Numbered from the stretch's first letter, positions 9,448 through 18,343 are shown. The stretch: 40,681 nt of DNA from Floccifex porci (GCF_009696175.1 NZ_VUMM01000017.1:1-40681); one strand, 5' to 3'. The notes: generated by a model not told the origin, from the letters alone. Translations and numbers: made by a program.

Positions 9448-9448
9448 G

Positions 9449-9470
9449 CAGAAGAAATTCTGCTTTTTTT
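9449..9470 (+). terminator. Rho-independent terminator after the BI-1 gene
   Basis: GCAGAA and TTCTGC form a short hairpin directly after the stop codon, followed by seven T residues. Confidence 0.8.
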
Positions 9471-9481
9471 AATTTTTTTTG

Positions 9482-9510
9482 TTGCATTATAGATGGAGTT
9501 TGGATATAAT
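9482..9510 (+). promoter_or_regulatory. Promoter of the tRNA-Cys/tRNA-Leu operon
   Basis: TTGCAT at 9482-9487, a spacer of exactly 17 bases and TATAAT at 9505-9510. The predicted transcript would start about 20 bases before tRNA-Cys. Confidence 0.75.
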
Positions 9511-9536
9511 AAATAGGCAGTTAATTAACTGTACAT

Positions 9537-9611
9537 GGTTCCGTAGCCAAGTGGCTAAGGCAATAGACTGCAACTCTGTGACCATCGGTTCGAATCCGAT
9601 CGGAACCTCCA
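9537..9611 (+). tRNA. tRNA-Cys (GCA)
   Basis: Full cloverleaf: acceptor GGTTCCG/CGGAACC, anticodon stem ATAGA/TCTGT closing loop CTGCAAC with anticodon GCA at 9570-9572, and T arm ATCGG-TTCGAAT-CCGAT. The discriminator is T and the CCA end is encoded (9609-9611). It is transcribed together with tRNA-Leu. Confidence 0.96.
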
Positions 9612-9617
9612 TCTTAT

Positions 9618-9704
9618 GGGGTCGTGGCGGAATAGGCAGACGCAACGGACTTAAAATCCGTTGGTGGTAACACCGTGAGGGTTCAAGTCCCTCCGTCCCC
9701 ACCA
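9618..9704 (+). tRNA. tRNA-Leu (TAA)
   Basis: A class II tRNA with a long variable arm (GGTGGTAACACC). The anticodon loop is CTTAAAA with TAA at 9652-9654 on stem ACGGA/TCCGT, the T arm is GAGGG-TTCAAGT-CCCTC, the discriminator is A and CCA is encoded. The D arm has the typical TGGCGGAATAGGCAGACGC. The acceptor GGGGTCG/CGTCCCC has a T-T mismatch at pair 5-68. Confidence 0.95.
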
Positions 9705-9714
9705 TTTTAAAATT

Positions 9715-9743
9715 AAGCTGATAAATAATCAGCTTTTTTTTTT
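9715..9743 (+). terminator. Rho-independent terminator of the tRNA operon
   Basis: AAGCTGAT and ATCAGCTT form a perfect 8-bp stem with a 5-base loop, followed by a run of T residues. Confidence 0.9.
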
Positions 9744-9770
9744 GCGTTTTTTAATACTTTTACGTATATA
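9742..9770 (+). promoter_or_regulatory. Possible promoter of the pilus operon
   Basis: TTGCGT at 9742-9747, 17 bases, then TATATA at 9765-9770. The match is moderate, and the -35 box overlaps the end of the tRNA terminator T-run. No better candidate lies before the pilus genes. Confidence 0.35.
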
Positions 9771-9790
9771 GTATACAGGAGGTAAGAATT

Positions 9791-9844
9791 TTGAAATATA
9801 AACGACGGTATAAATGTAAGGAGATTTTAAATGAAAAAATATAA
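9791..9844 (+). CDS. Possible 17-codon leader peptide of the pilus operon
   Basis: A TTG start at 9791 preceded by AGGAGG at 9778-9783 opens a short basic frame, (M)KYKRRYKCKEILNEKI. It runs through the Shine-Dalgarno site of the tip adhesin and stops just inside that gene (9842-9844). Such an overlap could couple translation of the leader to that of the adhesin. There is no homology support, and it could be a chance frame. Confidence 0.3.
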   Translation: MKYKRRYKCKEILNEKI

Positions 9845-12081
9845 ATGGATCCTAATGATATGTGTTTTATTATTTGTGACATCCTTGCCAATTGAAGCAA
9901 AACAGGGAAATATTGATTTTTCCACTTCGAAAGGATCTATGTCTGTAAGCAAGCAAGAATTGGATATTCTAAACGAATATAAAAATGGAAATACAGATAA
10001 ATATATCCTTCAAAGAAAAGAAATTGTTTCTCAAATCAATGCCTATTCTTATGTTGATGATCAGTATTTTATTACCGATCGTTATTATGATGACTATGAT
10101 TCCATTTCTATGCTGATCCCATTACAGGCTGCTATTTTAATACCACCGGATTTTACTTATGAAGAAAGTTTAAACGGCATCCAATTTTACTCTTTAACAC
10201 CAACGGTAACATATTTCTGGGAAAGTTCGATTGTATCCATTAAAACCCAATATGGAACTCTTACGATGAATGGTGGATTATGGGAAGTGGATGGAAAAAG
10301 AGCATTCTGTGGCAATGCCAATTTATCTCCTCCCAGACTGGGATATTCTTTGAATCAGCCAATAGATGTATCCTCCAATGAAAACTTAAGAAAAATCATG
10401 TATTATGGATATCTGTGTCCCCGGAGATCGTATTTTAGCTTCTGTTAATAATGATAAAAATAAAGCAGTAGTAATTACAAATGAGCTGGTATCCTATGCG
10501 TATTCAAAAACAACGGTTGCAGGAACTGCCACCAATGGAAATCATATGATAGTTAATGAATACAATTGGATTTTTAATTTACCCTCTCCTCCTTCAAATT
10601 TCAAAATCTATGCTGCAAGCTGTAATCAGACAGGAACAAACTGGCAAGGAATTACGACAAGTTGTCAGACTTTAATTTATTGGGAAATAGAAAATAAAGG
10701 AACAGTCACTTTAGAAAAAAATTCCTTGCTTCCTTCCATCACAGAAAATAACGATTGTTATTTTTTAGAACAAGCTGTATATGGAATATATACCGATGCA
10801 GCCTGTACAACTCTATTCACAACCATTTCACCCAATGAAACTCTCTCTTTAGATTCCAATACTTATTATTTAAAAGAAATAGAAGCTGGAAATGGATACG
10901 AAATCAATGAAGAAATCCTGTCTTTTACAGTTGAAAATAATACAGATAATAAAGTAAAAGTACACGATAAACCATTCTATCATAATAGTCCCCTTATTTT
11001 AAAAAAGAGAGACAGTCAAACTTATAATGGCATCTGTGATACTCAATTTAAAATTCAGTTTTATGGATTTAATTCTTATTCCTTGGAAGAATGTGAACAG
11101 ATGGAACCTTTAAAAACATGGGTCTTTAAAACCGATTCGAATGGTTGTCTTTATTTTGATGAAGATCATTTTGTGAGTGGAGATGAAATCTATAAAGATG
11201 ATGAAAACAACCCGATCCTTCCTTTGGGTACTCTCATTCTGGAAGAAAAAAAACCGGCACAAGGTTATCTAAAACAGGAACGAAAAGTACTGAAAAACAT
11301 TTGTGATACGGAATTCTTTTCTTATTCCATTTTTTATAATGATAAAAATGAATTCACAATTTATAAATATCAGGATCATACTCCGATTCCAATTAAAGAT
11401 ACTGTATTTGTTCATACCTTTAATGAAAAGGAAGAAAGACTGATAACGGATGAAAATGGCTGCATTCATATGGAAGGTTTAGAAATTGGAATGCATAGTT
11501 TACAGGAAGAAAAGGCGAATAAGCATTATCAGAATGAAAATATAAAATTAGATTTTGAAGTAAAAGAAGATGGAATCTATTTAGAAGATGAAAAAGTAAA
11601 CCAGGTAATATTTGAAAATAAAGTCAAAGATTTTTCTTTACAGATTCATAAAACCGATCCATTCCAAATGGATTTAGAAAACGTTACATTCACATTATTT
11701 AAAGATGAAGACTGTACACAGATCATGGATATACAAACAACAGATGAAAAGGGAATTTGTACATTTGAAGGTTTAGAAAACAATATGGTCTATTACTGTA
11801 AAGAAACACAAGGACTGGATGGTTATGAAGAAAATAATAATATATATGTCATTCGATTGAATTGTGTTCCTGTGTATGATCAATATGATATTACAATCAA
11901 TACAAATATTACTGATATTGATATAGAGAATCATATTATCCGAATGAATGTACTGAATACACCTGTAAAAAAATTACCAGTAACCGGTAATAATGGACAA
12001 TTGATGATTTTTTGTACAGGTACATTTTTAATGATTATTGTTTTAAGGAGAAAAAGAAATGAAAAAGAAAAATATAATTAA
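9831..12081 (+). pseudogene. Large LPXTG pilus tip adhesin, frameshifted
   Basis: Two frames, 9831-10448 and 10405-12081, make one protein of about 750 residues if one C is removed from the CCCC run at 10419-10422; the join then reads YYGYLCPGDRILAS. The N-terminus has a Lys-rich start and hydrophobic signal peptide. The first 300 residues, with AFCGN (Cys about 160), YYGY-PGD and a late CQTLIYWE, resemble a Cys-Gln thioester domain as found on pilus tips, but that call is tentative. At least four SpaA-type prealbumin-like repeats follow, with E-box variants such as YYLKEIEAGNGYEI and YYCKETQGLDGYEE. The end is a KLPVTG sorting signal, a hydrophobic segment and an RRKR tail. It is first in the pilus operon. 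The downstream frame has no ribosome binding site of its own, so a secreted product requires the frame to be restored. Phase variation, decay and a sequencing error are all possible. Confidence 0.8.
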
Positions 12082-13783
12082 AAAAATCGCAATTGCCTCT
12101 ACTCTACAACTTAGTTTAGGTGGTTGTATTCTAAACGCATTGAATACTTATCCGATCTGTGCCTATGAGAATATAAATACAGTCAATGGAATCGTAGACT
12201 ACAATAATGGACAGGCTAAAATTCGTATTTTACCAAATGGAAATCAGAGCCTTGTTTCAAAGCAGTTTGCCGTCTATAAACTGTTTCAGGCACAAATTTC
12301 AAATACTTCTATCAATTATTTCTATAATGAAGAATATAAAGATGTTATAGAGGATGTGGTTTCAAATCGACTTAATAAAGATTCTATCAGTGAATACGAA
12401 GTAATTGATTATATTCAGTCATTAGAAGATCATTCCTCCTCATTAAGAGAATTGATTGAAGAAATCCGTGATCAGCTTGTATCCCAGGGCTATTCCAGTG
12501 ATACATTTACAGTAACGAATACTTTAGAAGATGGTTCGATTGAAATTCAGGGATTGCAGCCAGGTTATTACATGATTGATGAAATTACCAGTGTACAAGA
12601 TACACACAGTGCAGCTTCTTTAATTTTACTGGATACTGCGGATGATTCTTGTGATATTCAGATTAAATCGGATTATCCTTCTATCATTAAAAAAATAGAA
12701 GAGGACGATTTAAATATTGGATGGAATGATATAGGGGATTATGAAATAGGGCAAAGTATTCCTTATAAATATGAAACATACATTCCTGATATCAAAGCCT
12801 ATAATACGTATAAAATGATTTTCCATGATATCATGGATGAAGCTTTAACTTTTGATTCAGATTCTGTACAGATTCAGATTTCAGATTCTGAAAAAACATA
12901 TACAGTACCATCCAATCAATACTCAATTGTAGAAAATACAGACAATGAAAGCTTTATTGTTCAGATTTCAGACATTAAGTCCATTATTGATCAGCAGTTT
13001 TCTAATGGATATGGACAGAAAGTATTGTTTACCTATAATGCTTATCTGAATGAAAAGGCAAAAGACAGATCTGGAAGAGCTGGATTTGAAAATAAGGTCG
13101 CATTGGAATTTTCAAACAATCCAGATACAGATGGAACCAATGATACCGGTATGACACCATGGGATAGTGTTGTATGTTTCACTTACCAGATCAATGCAGT
13201 CAAAACCAATGAAGAGAATCAGTCTTTACAAGGTGCAAAATTTCGCTTATATAGAGATGAAAATGGAACGCAGGAAATTAAATTAAAAAAAGTAGAGAAT
13301 GTTTATGTAGTTATGAATGAAGACTATCTGTCCAATGCGGAATCGGATGAAATGATTTCTGATGAAAATGGTCTGTTTAATATTTCCGGGTTAGATCAGG
13401 GAACGTATTATTTAAAAGAAACACAGGCTCCAGATGGATATCGTAAAATTCAGGATTCTATAAAAATTGTAATTACACCAGAATTTACAACCGATCGTAA
13501 CAGTTATTATGAAAATCAGGGAGCCAGTGACCAGGTATTAGAAACACTCAGTGCAAACTGTGAGATTAAACAATTTTTGAATGGACTGTTAAATAGTGGC
13601 AGCAAAGCTTTACAGACGGATGTTCAAACAGGTTCTATCCAACTAAAGATTGTTAACCAGACAGGTTCAAAATTACCTGTAACGGGTTCTAGTATGACAC
13701 TTATATTATTGGCAGGAGGAAGTTTACTGATGATTGCTGGTCTTTACAATTTGCGAAAACAGAAAAATGAAAAGCTGGATTAA
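12059..13783 (+). CDS. Major pilin, SpaA/FimA-type, LPXTG-anchored
   Basis: A 574-residue fimbrial shaft subunit. It has a Lys-rich N-terminus with a hydrophobic signal peptide ending near residue 36, an N-terminal domain, a central isopeptide-type region, and a C-terminal Cna_B-like domain with the E-box YYLKETQAPDGYRKI. The end is KLPVTG, a hydrophobic stretch and a KQKNEK tail. The segment SDYPSIIKKI after the first domain looks like the pilin motif whose Lys is joined to the next subunit's Thr by the class C sortase. The start ATG follows AAGGAG and overlaps the tip adhesin end by 23 bases. The following sortase overlaps its 3' end. This is known pilin architecture; the exact linking Lys is inferred. 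Confidence 0.88.
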   Translation: MKKKNIIKKIAIASTLQLSLGGCILNALNTYPICAYENINTVNGIVDYNNGQAKIRILPNGNQSLVSKQFAVYKLFQAQISNTSINYFYNEEYKDVIEDVVSNRLNKDSISEYEVIDYIQSLEDHSSSLRELIEEIRDQLVSQGYSSDTFTVTNTLEDGSIEIQGLQPGYYMIDEITSVQDTHSAASLILLDTADDSCDIQIKSDYPSIIKKIEEDDLNIGWNDIGDYEIGQSIPYKYETYIPDIKAYNTYKMIFHDIMDEALTFDSDSVQIQISDSEKTYTVPSNQYSIVENTDNESFIVQISDIKSIIDQQFSNGYGQKVLFTYNAYLNEKAKDRSGRAGFENKVALEFSNNPDTDGTNDTGMTPWDSVVCFTYQINAVKTNEENQSLQGAKFRLYRDENGTQEIKLKKVENVYVVMNEDYLSNAESDEMISDENGLFNISGLDQGTYYLKETQAPDGYRKIQDSIKIVITPEFTTDRNSYYENQGASDQVLETLSANCEIKQFLNGLLNSGSKALQTDVQTGSIQLKIVNQTGSKLPVTGSSMTLILLAGGSLLMIAGLYNLRKQKNEKLD

Positions 13784-14534
13784 TCGTATCCTCATTTTAT
13801 CTGGTTTTATCCTTTGTATGTTTCCATTTTTCAGTTCTATTTTCCAGAATATAAATCAGTCAAAGGTTATATCTACCTATTTTAAAGAAATTGAAGATTT
13901 CGATCCAAATGAAATCGCAAAACAGATTCAAAAAGCCAGAGCGTATAATGAATCTTTTTACAATGGATATAGAATGGATTATGAATCAATCTTGAATTTT
14001 ACATCAAATGGAATGATGGGGCAGATTGAAATTCCAAAAATACAATTATCTTTACCGATATATCATGGGGTAAATGAAGATGTTCTCTCCATTGGAGCTG
14101 GGCATCTTCCATCCTCCTCATTTCCAGTGGGTGGAACCAGTACAAGAAGCATTTTAACAGGTCATACCGGATTGGCCAGTGCAAAATTATTTACCCGACT
14201 GGATGAATTAGAGAAGGGAGACCTGTTTTATATTTATGTAGGAAAAGAAGTTCTTGCGTATAAAGTAAAAGATATTCAGGTTATTGAACCAGAACAATTA
14301 GATCAGCTGGAAATTATAGAAGGATTTGACATAGTTTCTTTAGTTACATGCACTCCATATGGAATTAATACCCATCGTCTTGTTATCAATGGATATCGTA
14401 CAGATTATCAGAAGAAACAGAAAGAAAATATAAAAAAGAAATGGATATCCAATCGAGAAACGATATTTGTTCTGATACCTGCTGTTTTACTGCTTTTTTA
14501 TATAAGGTATGGGAAACATTATGAAAACATTTAA
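13767..14534 (+). CDS. Class C sortase (pilin polymerase)
   Basis: A 255-residue membrane transpeptidase that cleaves the LPVTG motif between Thr and Gly and joins pilins through Lys. It has an N-terminal membrane segment, the core IEIPKIQLSLPIYHGV, the catalytic TGHTG (His about 133), VTCTPYGINTHRLVINGYR (Cys about 195, Arg about 204), and a C-terminal membrane segment typical of class C. The DP-(F/W) lid motif usually found before the core is not apparent. I chose ATG 13767 (MKSWINR) inside the pilin 3' end; the frame is open back to TTG 13734. It is the only sortase in the locus and must serve both LPXTG substrates, with wall anchoring perhaps by a housekeeping sortase elsewhere. Confidence 0.9.
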   Translation: MKSWINRILILSGFILCMFPFFSSIFQNINQSKVISTYFKEIEDFDPNEIAKQIQKARAYNESFYNGYRMDYESILNFTSNGMMGQIEIPKIQLSLPIYHGVNEDVLSIGAGHLPSSSFPVGGTSTRSILTGHTGLASAKLFTRLDELEKGDLFYIYVGKEVLAYKVKDIQVIEPEQLDQLEIIEGFDIVSLVTCTPYGINTHRLVINGYRTDYQKKQKENIKKKWISNRETIFVLIPAVLLLFYIRYGKHYENI

Positions 14535-15306
14535 AATTCTGATCGCAAGTTTACTTTGTATTGTATCCATATATGGACAATCCAACTTGTTTCTGTCGGT
14601 AGATTTTACTGGTATTGAGTCGAATACTTTTGGTATGTATAAAATCGCATCTTTTCAAAAGAATCAATTTATATCTTTTGAAACCGGTTTGGATCTGAAT
14701 CAGACTTTTACCAGCAATGAATTAGAAAATCTGGCAAGAGAATTATGGAATCCAGATAAAATAGAATATATTTTTGACAAAAACAATCCCAAATATGCTC
14801 TTGAAAAAGGCGTTTATCTTTTTAATTCTATAGAAGGAAAGAATGAACCGATTCTAATTTTTCTAAAAGATCGGGATGTGACCATTCATCCAAAAATAAA
14901 ACAGGACTATCCTATTTTAAAAGTAATAAAAGTAGATGAAAATGGAAATCGAATAAGGAAATCAGCTGTCTTTTCTTTATGTGATGGAGATATTTGTATA
15001 GAATCAAAAAAGACAATTGATGGGATGGCCTCTTTTACGATTCCAAAGGGATCCTATATTCTTAAAGAAGTAAAAGCACCTGATGGTTATGTTTTATGTT
15101 CCGATAATATTTCAATTGAATGGGATGGTATCCAGTTTAAAGTGAATGATCAGATACAAAACAGAGAAGCAACCGTTTCTGTAATCAATGAGAGAAATAA
15201 AGTATCTACTTCTGTTTTTATTCCTTTCGGTCTCTGGATGTTATATGGCATAGGAAGCATAATATTTTTAATTTCTCTGTCTTTTCTATATAATAAAATC
15301 AGGTGA
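14521..15306 (+). CDS. Small SpaA-domain pilin, membrane-anchored, no LPXTG
   Basis: About 261 residues. It has a signal peptide, an N-terminal pilin-like domain with DYPILKVIKVDENG (a YP-x-LK-type pilin motif), and one SpaA/Cna_B-like fold with the E-box YILKEVKAPDGY. The C-terminal hydrophobic segment is followed by YNKIR. No LPXTG-like sorting motif precedes that segment, so it is probably held in the membrane rather than the wall. Its position after the sortase and its size suit a basal or minor subunit, an inference from gene order. An in-frame ATG at 14509 is an alternative start. It overlaps the sortase end. Confidence 0.65.
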   Translation: MKTFKILIASLLCIVSIYGQSNLFLSVDFTGIESNTFGMYKIASFQKNQFISFETGLDLNQTFTSNELENLARELWNPDKIEYIFDKNNPKYALEKGVYLFNSIEGKNEPILIFLKDRDVTIHPKIKQDYPILKVIKVDENGNRIRKSAVFSLCDGDICIESKKTIDGMASFTIPKGSYILKEVKAPDGYVLCSDNISIEWDGIQFKVNDQIQNREATVSVINERNKVSTSVFIPFGLWMLYGIGSIIFLISLSFLYNKIR

Positions 15307-16220
15307 TGAATATGGAAAGAATATTTAAATTTGAATCAAAACAGGATGGTCTGGAATTAGAAGGTATTTACATGGAACCTGAAAACAAGAAGAAAGCCAT
15401 TATTCAGATTGTTCATGGTATGGCAGAACATAAAGAACGATATTTGCCTTTTATGCGGTATCTATGTAATCAGGGATATGTAGTTGTGATTCATGATCAT
15501 AGAGGACATGGACAAAGTATCAAGCATACAGATGATCTGGGTTATTTTTATGATGAAACAGGTACATACATTTATTTAGATGCTCATGATATAGGGATGA
15601 AGTTTAAAAAAGAATACAACCTTCCTCTTTATTTAATGGGGCATTCTATGGGTTCTTTAGTAGTTCGAGAAGTTTGTAAATACTTTGATAAAGACATTGA
15701 TAAATTGATTGTATGTGGTTCTCCTTCAAAAAATGATGCGATTGAATCGGCAATCACATTAACGAAATTTTTAATGAAACTGTAGGGTAAGAAACACAGA
15801 AGTTCATTGATTCAACATATCGCATTTTCTTCTTATTCAAAAAGATTTAATGATTCATTAGAAAATACATGGTTAAGTGAAAATAAAGAAAATGTATATA
15901 CATACAATGAAGATCCTTTATGTGGTTTTACTTTTACCTTAAATGGATTTTTAAATTTATTTTCATTAATGAATGATGTTTATAATGCCAGTCAGTGGAA
16001 ATGTGATCATAAAGAACTGCCAATTCTATTTATTGCAGGAGAAAAGGATCCTTGTATTGATACAAAAGAAAAATGGATCGAAGCCCAGAACTTTTTAAAA
16101 CAGTTGGGATATCAATCCATTCAAAATCATTTATATGAAAATATGAGACATGAAATCTTAAATGAAAAAGAACATGAAATCGTATATAAAGATATACTTG
16201 ATTTTTTAGAATCAGAATAA
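15306..16220 (+). pseudogene. Alpha/beta hydrolase (monoacylglycerol lipase-like), internal stop
   Basis: A serine hydrolase of about 304 codons interrupted at codon 160 by TAG (15783-15785). The frame before and after is the same, and both halves belong to one lysophospholipase/monoacylglycerol lipase-like protein: IVHGMAEHKERY and HDHRGHGQS, then the nucleophile elbow GHSMGS (Ser about 114), all before the stop; AGEKDPCID (Asp) and MRHEIL (His) after it. The upstream fragment therefore lacks the Asp and His of the triad and should be inactive. The downstream part has a possible start at ATG 15807 but no clear ribosome binding site. It follows the pilin gene directly (the ATG overlaps its TGA) and ends at a strong terminator, so it is probably the last gene of the pilus transcript. 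Confidence 0.85.
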
Positions 16221-16236
16221 TCTGATTCTTTTTTTA
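16208..16236 (+). terminator. Rho-independent terminator after the hydrolase
   Basis: AGAATCAGA and TCTGATTCT form a perfect 9-bp stem with loop ATAA that contains the stop codon, followed by a T-run. It ends the pilus/hydrolase transcript and overlaps the 3' end of the convergent gene. Confidence 0.9.
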
Positions 16237-17094
16237 TAGAAGAATCATCAGTATGCCAGATAAGACAGCTGTAATATATAAAATAATAAATACTTTTACT
16301 ATATTTTCTTTACTGGCACCATATCGAATCAGACATACCAGACCTAAGCCGGCATTCGTGATTAGACCAGCTAGTAGAGATCCAAAGGATATACCGGAAA
16401 TTGTATAAAGCTGTGCCAGTATAACGGTAATGGCACAATTGGGAATGAATCCAAATAAGGCGGTAATAAAAGGCTGGAAAATCGATTTTGATAAAAGTAT
16501 CGTCTCCATTTTCTCCACTCCGATTGCTTCAATGCACAGTGTTAATACTAAAGAAGTAATAAATATAAATATATAAATTTTTAAAGATCTTATTAATGCA
16601 CTGATGTATAAAGGATATTGTGTATAACAGCAGGGACATGCATTACTGGTATCGTCTTCTTCATAGTCTTCTTCCTCTTCCATGGTTTCAAAACGAATAA
16701 TTTTCTGTTTTCGAACAAGAATAAAGTCCACAATGTATCCTACAGTTACTGCAATCACAAATTTACAGAGAATCAGCTTTATTAGGGATGAAAATAAAGA
16801 AGGATTGGATAATAATACCGGAATGGCTTCATCACTGGTTGCGATCATTACAGCAATCAAAGTACCCATAGTGATATTCTTTTGAAGAAAGAGCATACTG
16901 GCCAGTATACTGAATCCACACTGGGGAATCAAACCCAATATTGCGCCAAATAAGGGTCCATATTTCTGTAAAGAATAAAACATGGAATCATCACTTGTTT
17001 CTTTTCTTTCAAATATTTCAAGTATACAGTATGTTATATATAATAAAGGAAGCATGATCCATGTATCATGGATAATTTCTAAAAATATTTCCAA
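16234..17094 (-). CDS. ArsP_2-like putative heavy-metal/metalloid exporter
   Basis: A 286-residue polytopic membrane protein with two related halves, each with a GxIPxC motif: LGLIPQCGFSILAS near residue 57 and FGFIPNCAITVILAQ near 215. An acidic, Cys-containing cytoplasmic loop (EEEEDYEEDD then CPCCY) lies between them. This two-half pattern fits the ArsP_2 family (PF11449), annotated as a putative arsenic or heavy-metal exporter and sometimes as a manganese transporter; the substrate is unknown. The CPCC motif in the loop may sense or bind metal, which is inference. A TTG start is chosen because GAGGTGA lies 4 bases before it and no in-frame ATG does better. It has its own promoter. Confidence 0.65.
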   Translation of the reverse strand: MEIFLEIIHDTWIMLPLLYITYCILEIFERKETSDDSMFYSLQKYGPLFGAILGLIPQCGFSILASMLFLQKNITMGTLIAVMIATSDEAIPVLLSNPSLFSSLIKLILCKFVIAVTVGYIVDFILVRKQKIIRFETMEEEEDYEEDDTSNACPCCYTQYPLYISALIRSLKIYIFIFITSLVLTLCIEAIGVEKMETILLSKSIFQPFITALFGFIPNCAITVILAQLYTISGISFGSLLAGLITNAGLGLVCLIRYGASKENIVKVFIILYITAVLSGILMILL

Positions 17095-17111
17095 AATATC
17101 ACCTCGGATTT

Positions 17112-17139
17112 ATTTTACACAAAACTATAGAAAAATCAA
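17112..17139 (-). promoter_or_regulatory. Probable promoter of the ArsP_2-like gene
   Basis: On the minus strand: TTGATT (17139-17134), 16 bases, TAAAAT (17117-17112), 18 bases before the TTG start. It lies between the terminator of the AI-2E gene and this gene. Confidence 0.45.
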
Positions 17140-17149
17140 AAATAAAGAA

Positions 17150-17171
17150 TAAAAAAAGAGCTTACGCTCTT
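17150..17171 (-). terminator. Rho-independent terminator of the AI-2E-family gene
   Basis: On the minus strand AAGAGC-GTAA-GCTCTT is followed by seven T residues; the stem overlaps the stop codon. Confidence 0.85.
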
Positions 17172-18312
17172 AAGAAGAAATGATTTTCTTTTTCTGTTTT
17201 AATTTCAGCTCGGTATATTCTTTTATTGTAGTATAAATCAGGGCAAAAACAGGAACACCTAAAAACATTCCTAAAACACCAAATAGACCACCACCAACGG
17301 TAACCGAGAATAAGATCCAGAATCCATTGATTCCTAACTGGTCTCCTAAAACAATTGGTTTAATGATATTTCCATCAATTTGCTGTAAGATCACAATAAA
17401 AATCATAAATCCAATGGCATAGATTGGTTTGATCAGTAAAAGTAAGAATATAACCGGTATCGCACCTAAAAATGGACCAAACATTGGAATGATATTGGTT
17501 ACTCCTATAATTAAACCAATCATTGGAGCATATGGAATTTTAAAAATCAGCATACCAATATAACATACCAGTCCAATAATTGTTGAATCAATAATGCTTC
17601 CAATAATGAATTTTTCAAAAATATCTTTGGCATCATTGACCCATAAACATAAATAATCTGCTAAACTGTCATTTAATAGAATATAGTTAAATTTTTTAAA
17701 GAATTTCTGTAAAGATTCATGATCCAGTAAGATATAGACTCCAGATACAATAGATAAAATAAAATCAAAGGTTCCACTGATAAATGCATAAGAGTAATTG
17801 GCAATCTTGGGAATAAATTTTGTGATATATTCTGTAATACGTGCAGTCAGATTTAAATCGGCTAAAATTTTTTCAATTTGGGCTGCATCCAGTTTTAAAT
17901 AAGTAGAAATTTTGTATATGAATTTTACTAAAGTCTGTCCATATTCACCAATATTCTGTATAAAAATCTGGAAAGAATCCAATATAGCAGGAACTGATAT
18001 CTGTAAGAAAAAGAAAATAAATAAAATCGCAACAATAAATACAATTAAAGTAGATACTAAACGTATTCTTCGATTGGATAAATGCAAAGATCGCATTTTC
18101 ATTTTATGTTCAAGCCATGCTTGTGGTTTATGTAAAATAAAAGCAATTCCTAAACCTAAAATGAAAGGGAAGAGTAAATTTAATATAAATTTAAAGACAT
18201 TCAGTATATTCTGTAATTTCAAAAGTATAAGAAATATTAATGCGACGATCAATAAAGATGAAGAATAAACAATAATTTGTTTTTTCATATCGGGCGTAAT
18301 TTTTTGTTTCAT
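17170..18312 (-). CDS. AI-2E family transporter (PF01594)
   Basis: A 380-residue integral membrane protein with two N-terminal membrane helices, a third near residue 70, a long amphipathic cytoplasmic stretch, and a cluster of C-terminal helices containing IIPMFGPFLGAIPVIFLLL and GVTNIIPM. This is the UPF0118/PerM/YdiK layout. Members have been linked to AI-2 export and to Na+/H+ antiport; the substrate here cannot be told. The end is rich in Lys. I chose ATG 18312-18310 because it has GAGG 9 bases upstream; a TTG two codons earlier is also in frame. It is transcribed alone and divergently from trmH. Confidence 0.85.
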   Translation of the reverse strand: MKQKITPDMKKQIIVYSSSLLIVALIFLILLKLQNILNVFKFILNLLFPFILGLGIAFILHKPQAWLEHKMKMRSLHLSNRRIRLVSTLIVFIVAILFIFFFLQISVPAILDSFQIFIQNIGEYGQTLVKFIYKISTYLKLDAAQIEKILADLNLTARITEYITKFIPKIANYSYAFISGTFDFILSIVSGVYILLDHESLQKFFKKFNYILLNDSLADYLCLWVNDAKDIFEKFIIGSIIDSTIIGLVCYIGMLIFKIPYAPMIGLIIGVTNIIPMFGPFLGAIPVIFLLLLIKPIYAIGFMIFIVILQQIDGNIIKPIVLGDQLGINGFWILFSVTVGGGLFGVLGMFLGVPVFALIYTTIKEYTELKLKQKKKIISS

Positions 18313-18343
18313 AATCAAAACCTCGAGTAAATTTTATCACAAC

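Noticed and set aside
9618-9704. tRNA-Leu as the attachment site of an integrated pilus island
   Set aside because: No integrase gene and no repeat of the tRNA 3' end were found downstream of the pilus locus.
9487-9705. Frames across the tRNA genes on both strands
   Set aside because: They overlap two well-folded tRNAs; the sequence is tRNA, not protein-coding.
15783-15785. TAG read as an amino acid in the hydrolase
   Set aside because: No pyrrolysine machinery or suppressor tRNA is seen and TAG/TAA/TGA act as normal stops in the other genes.
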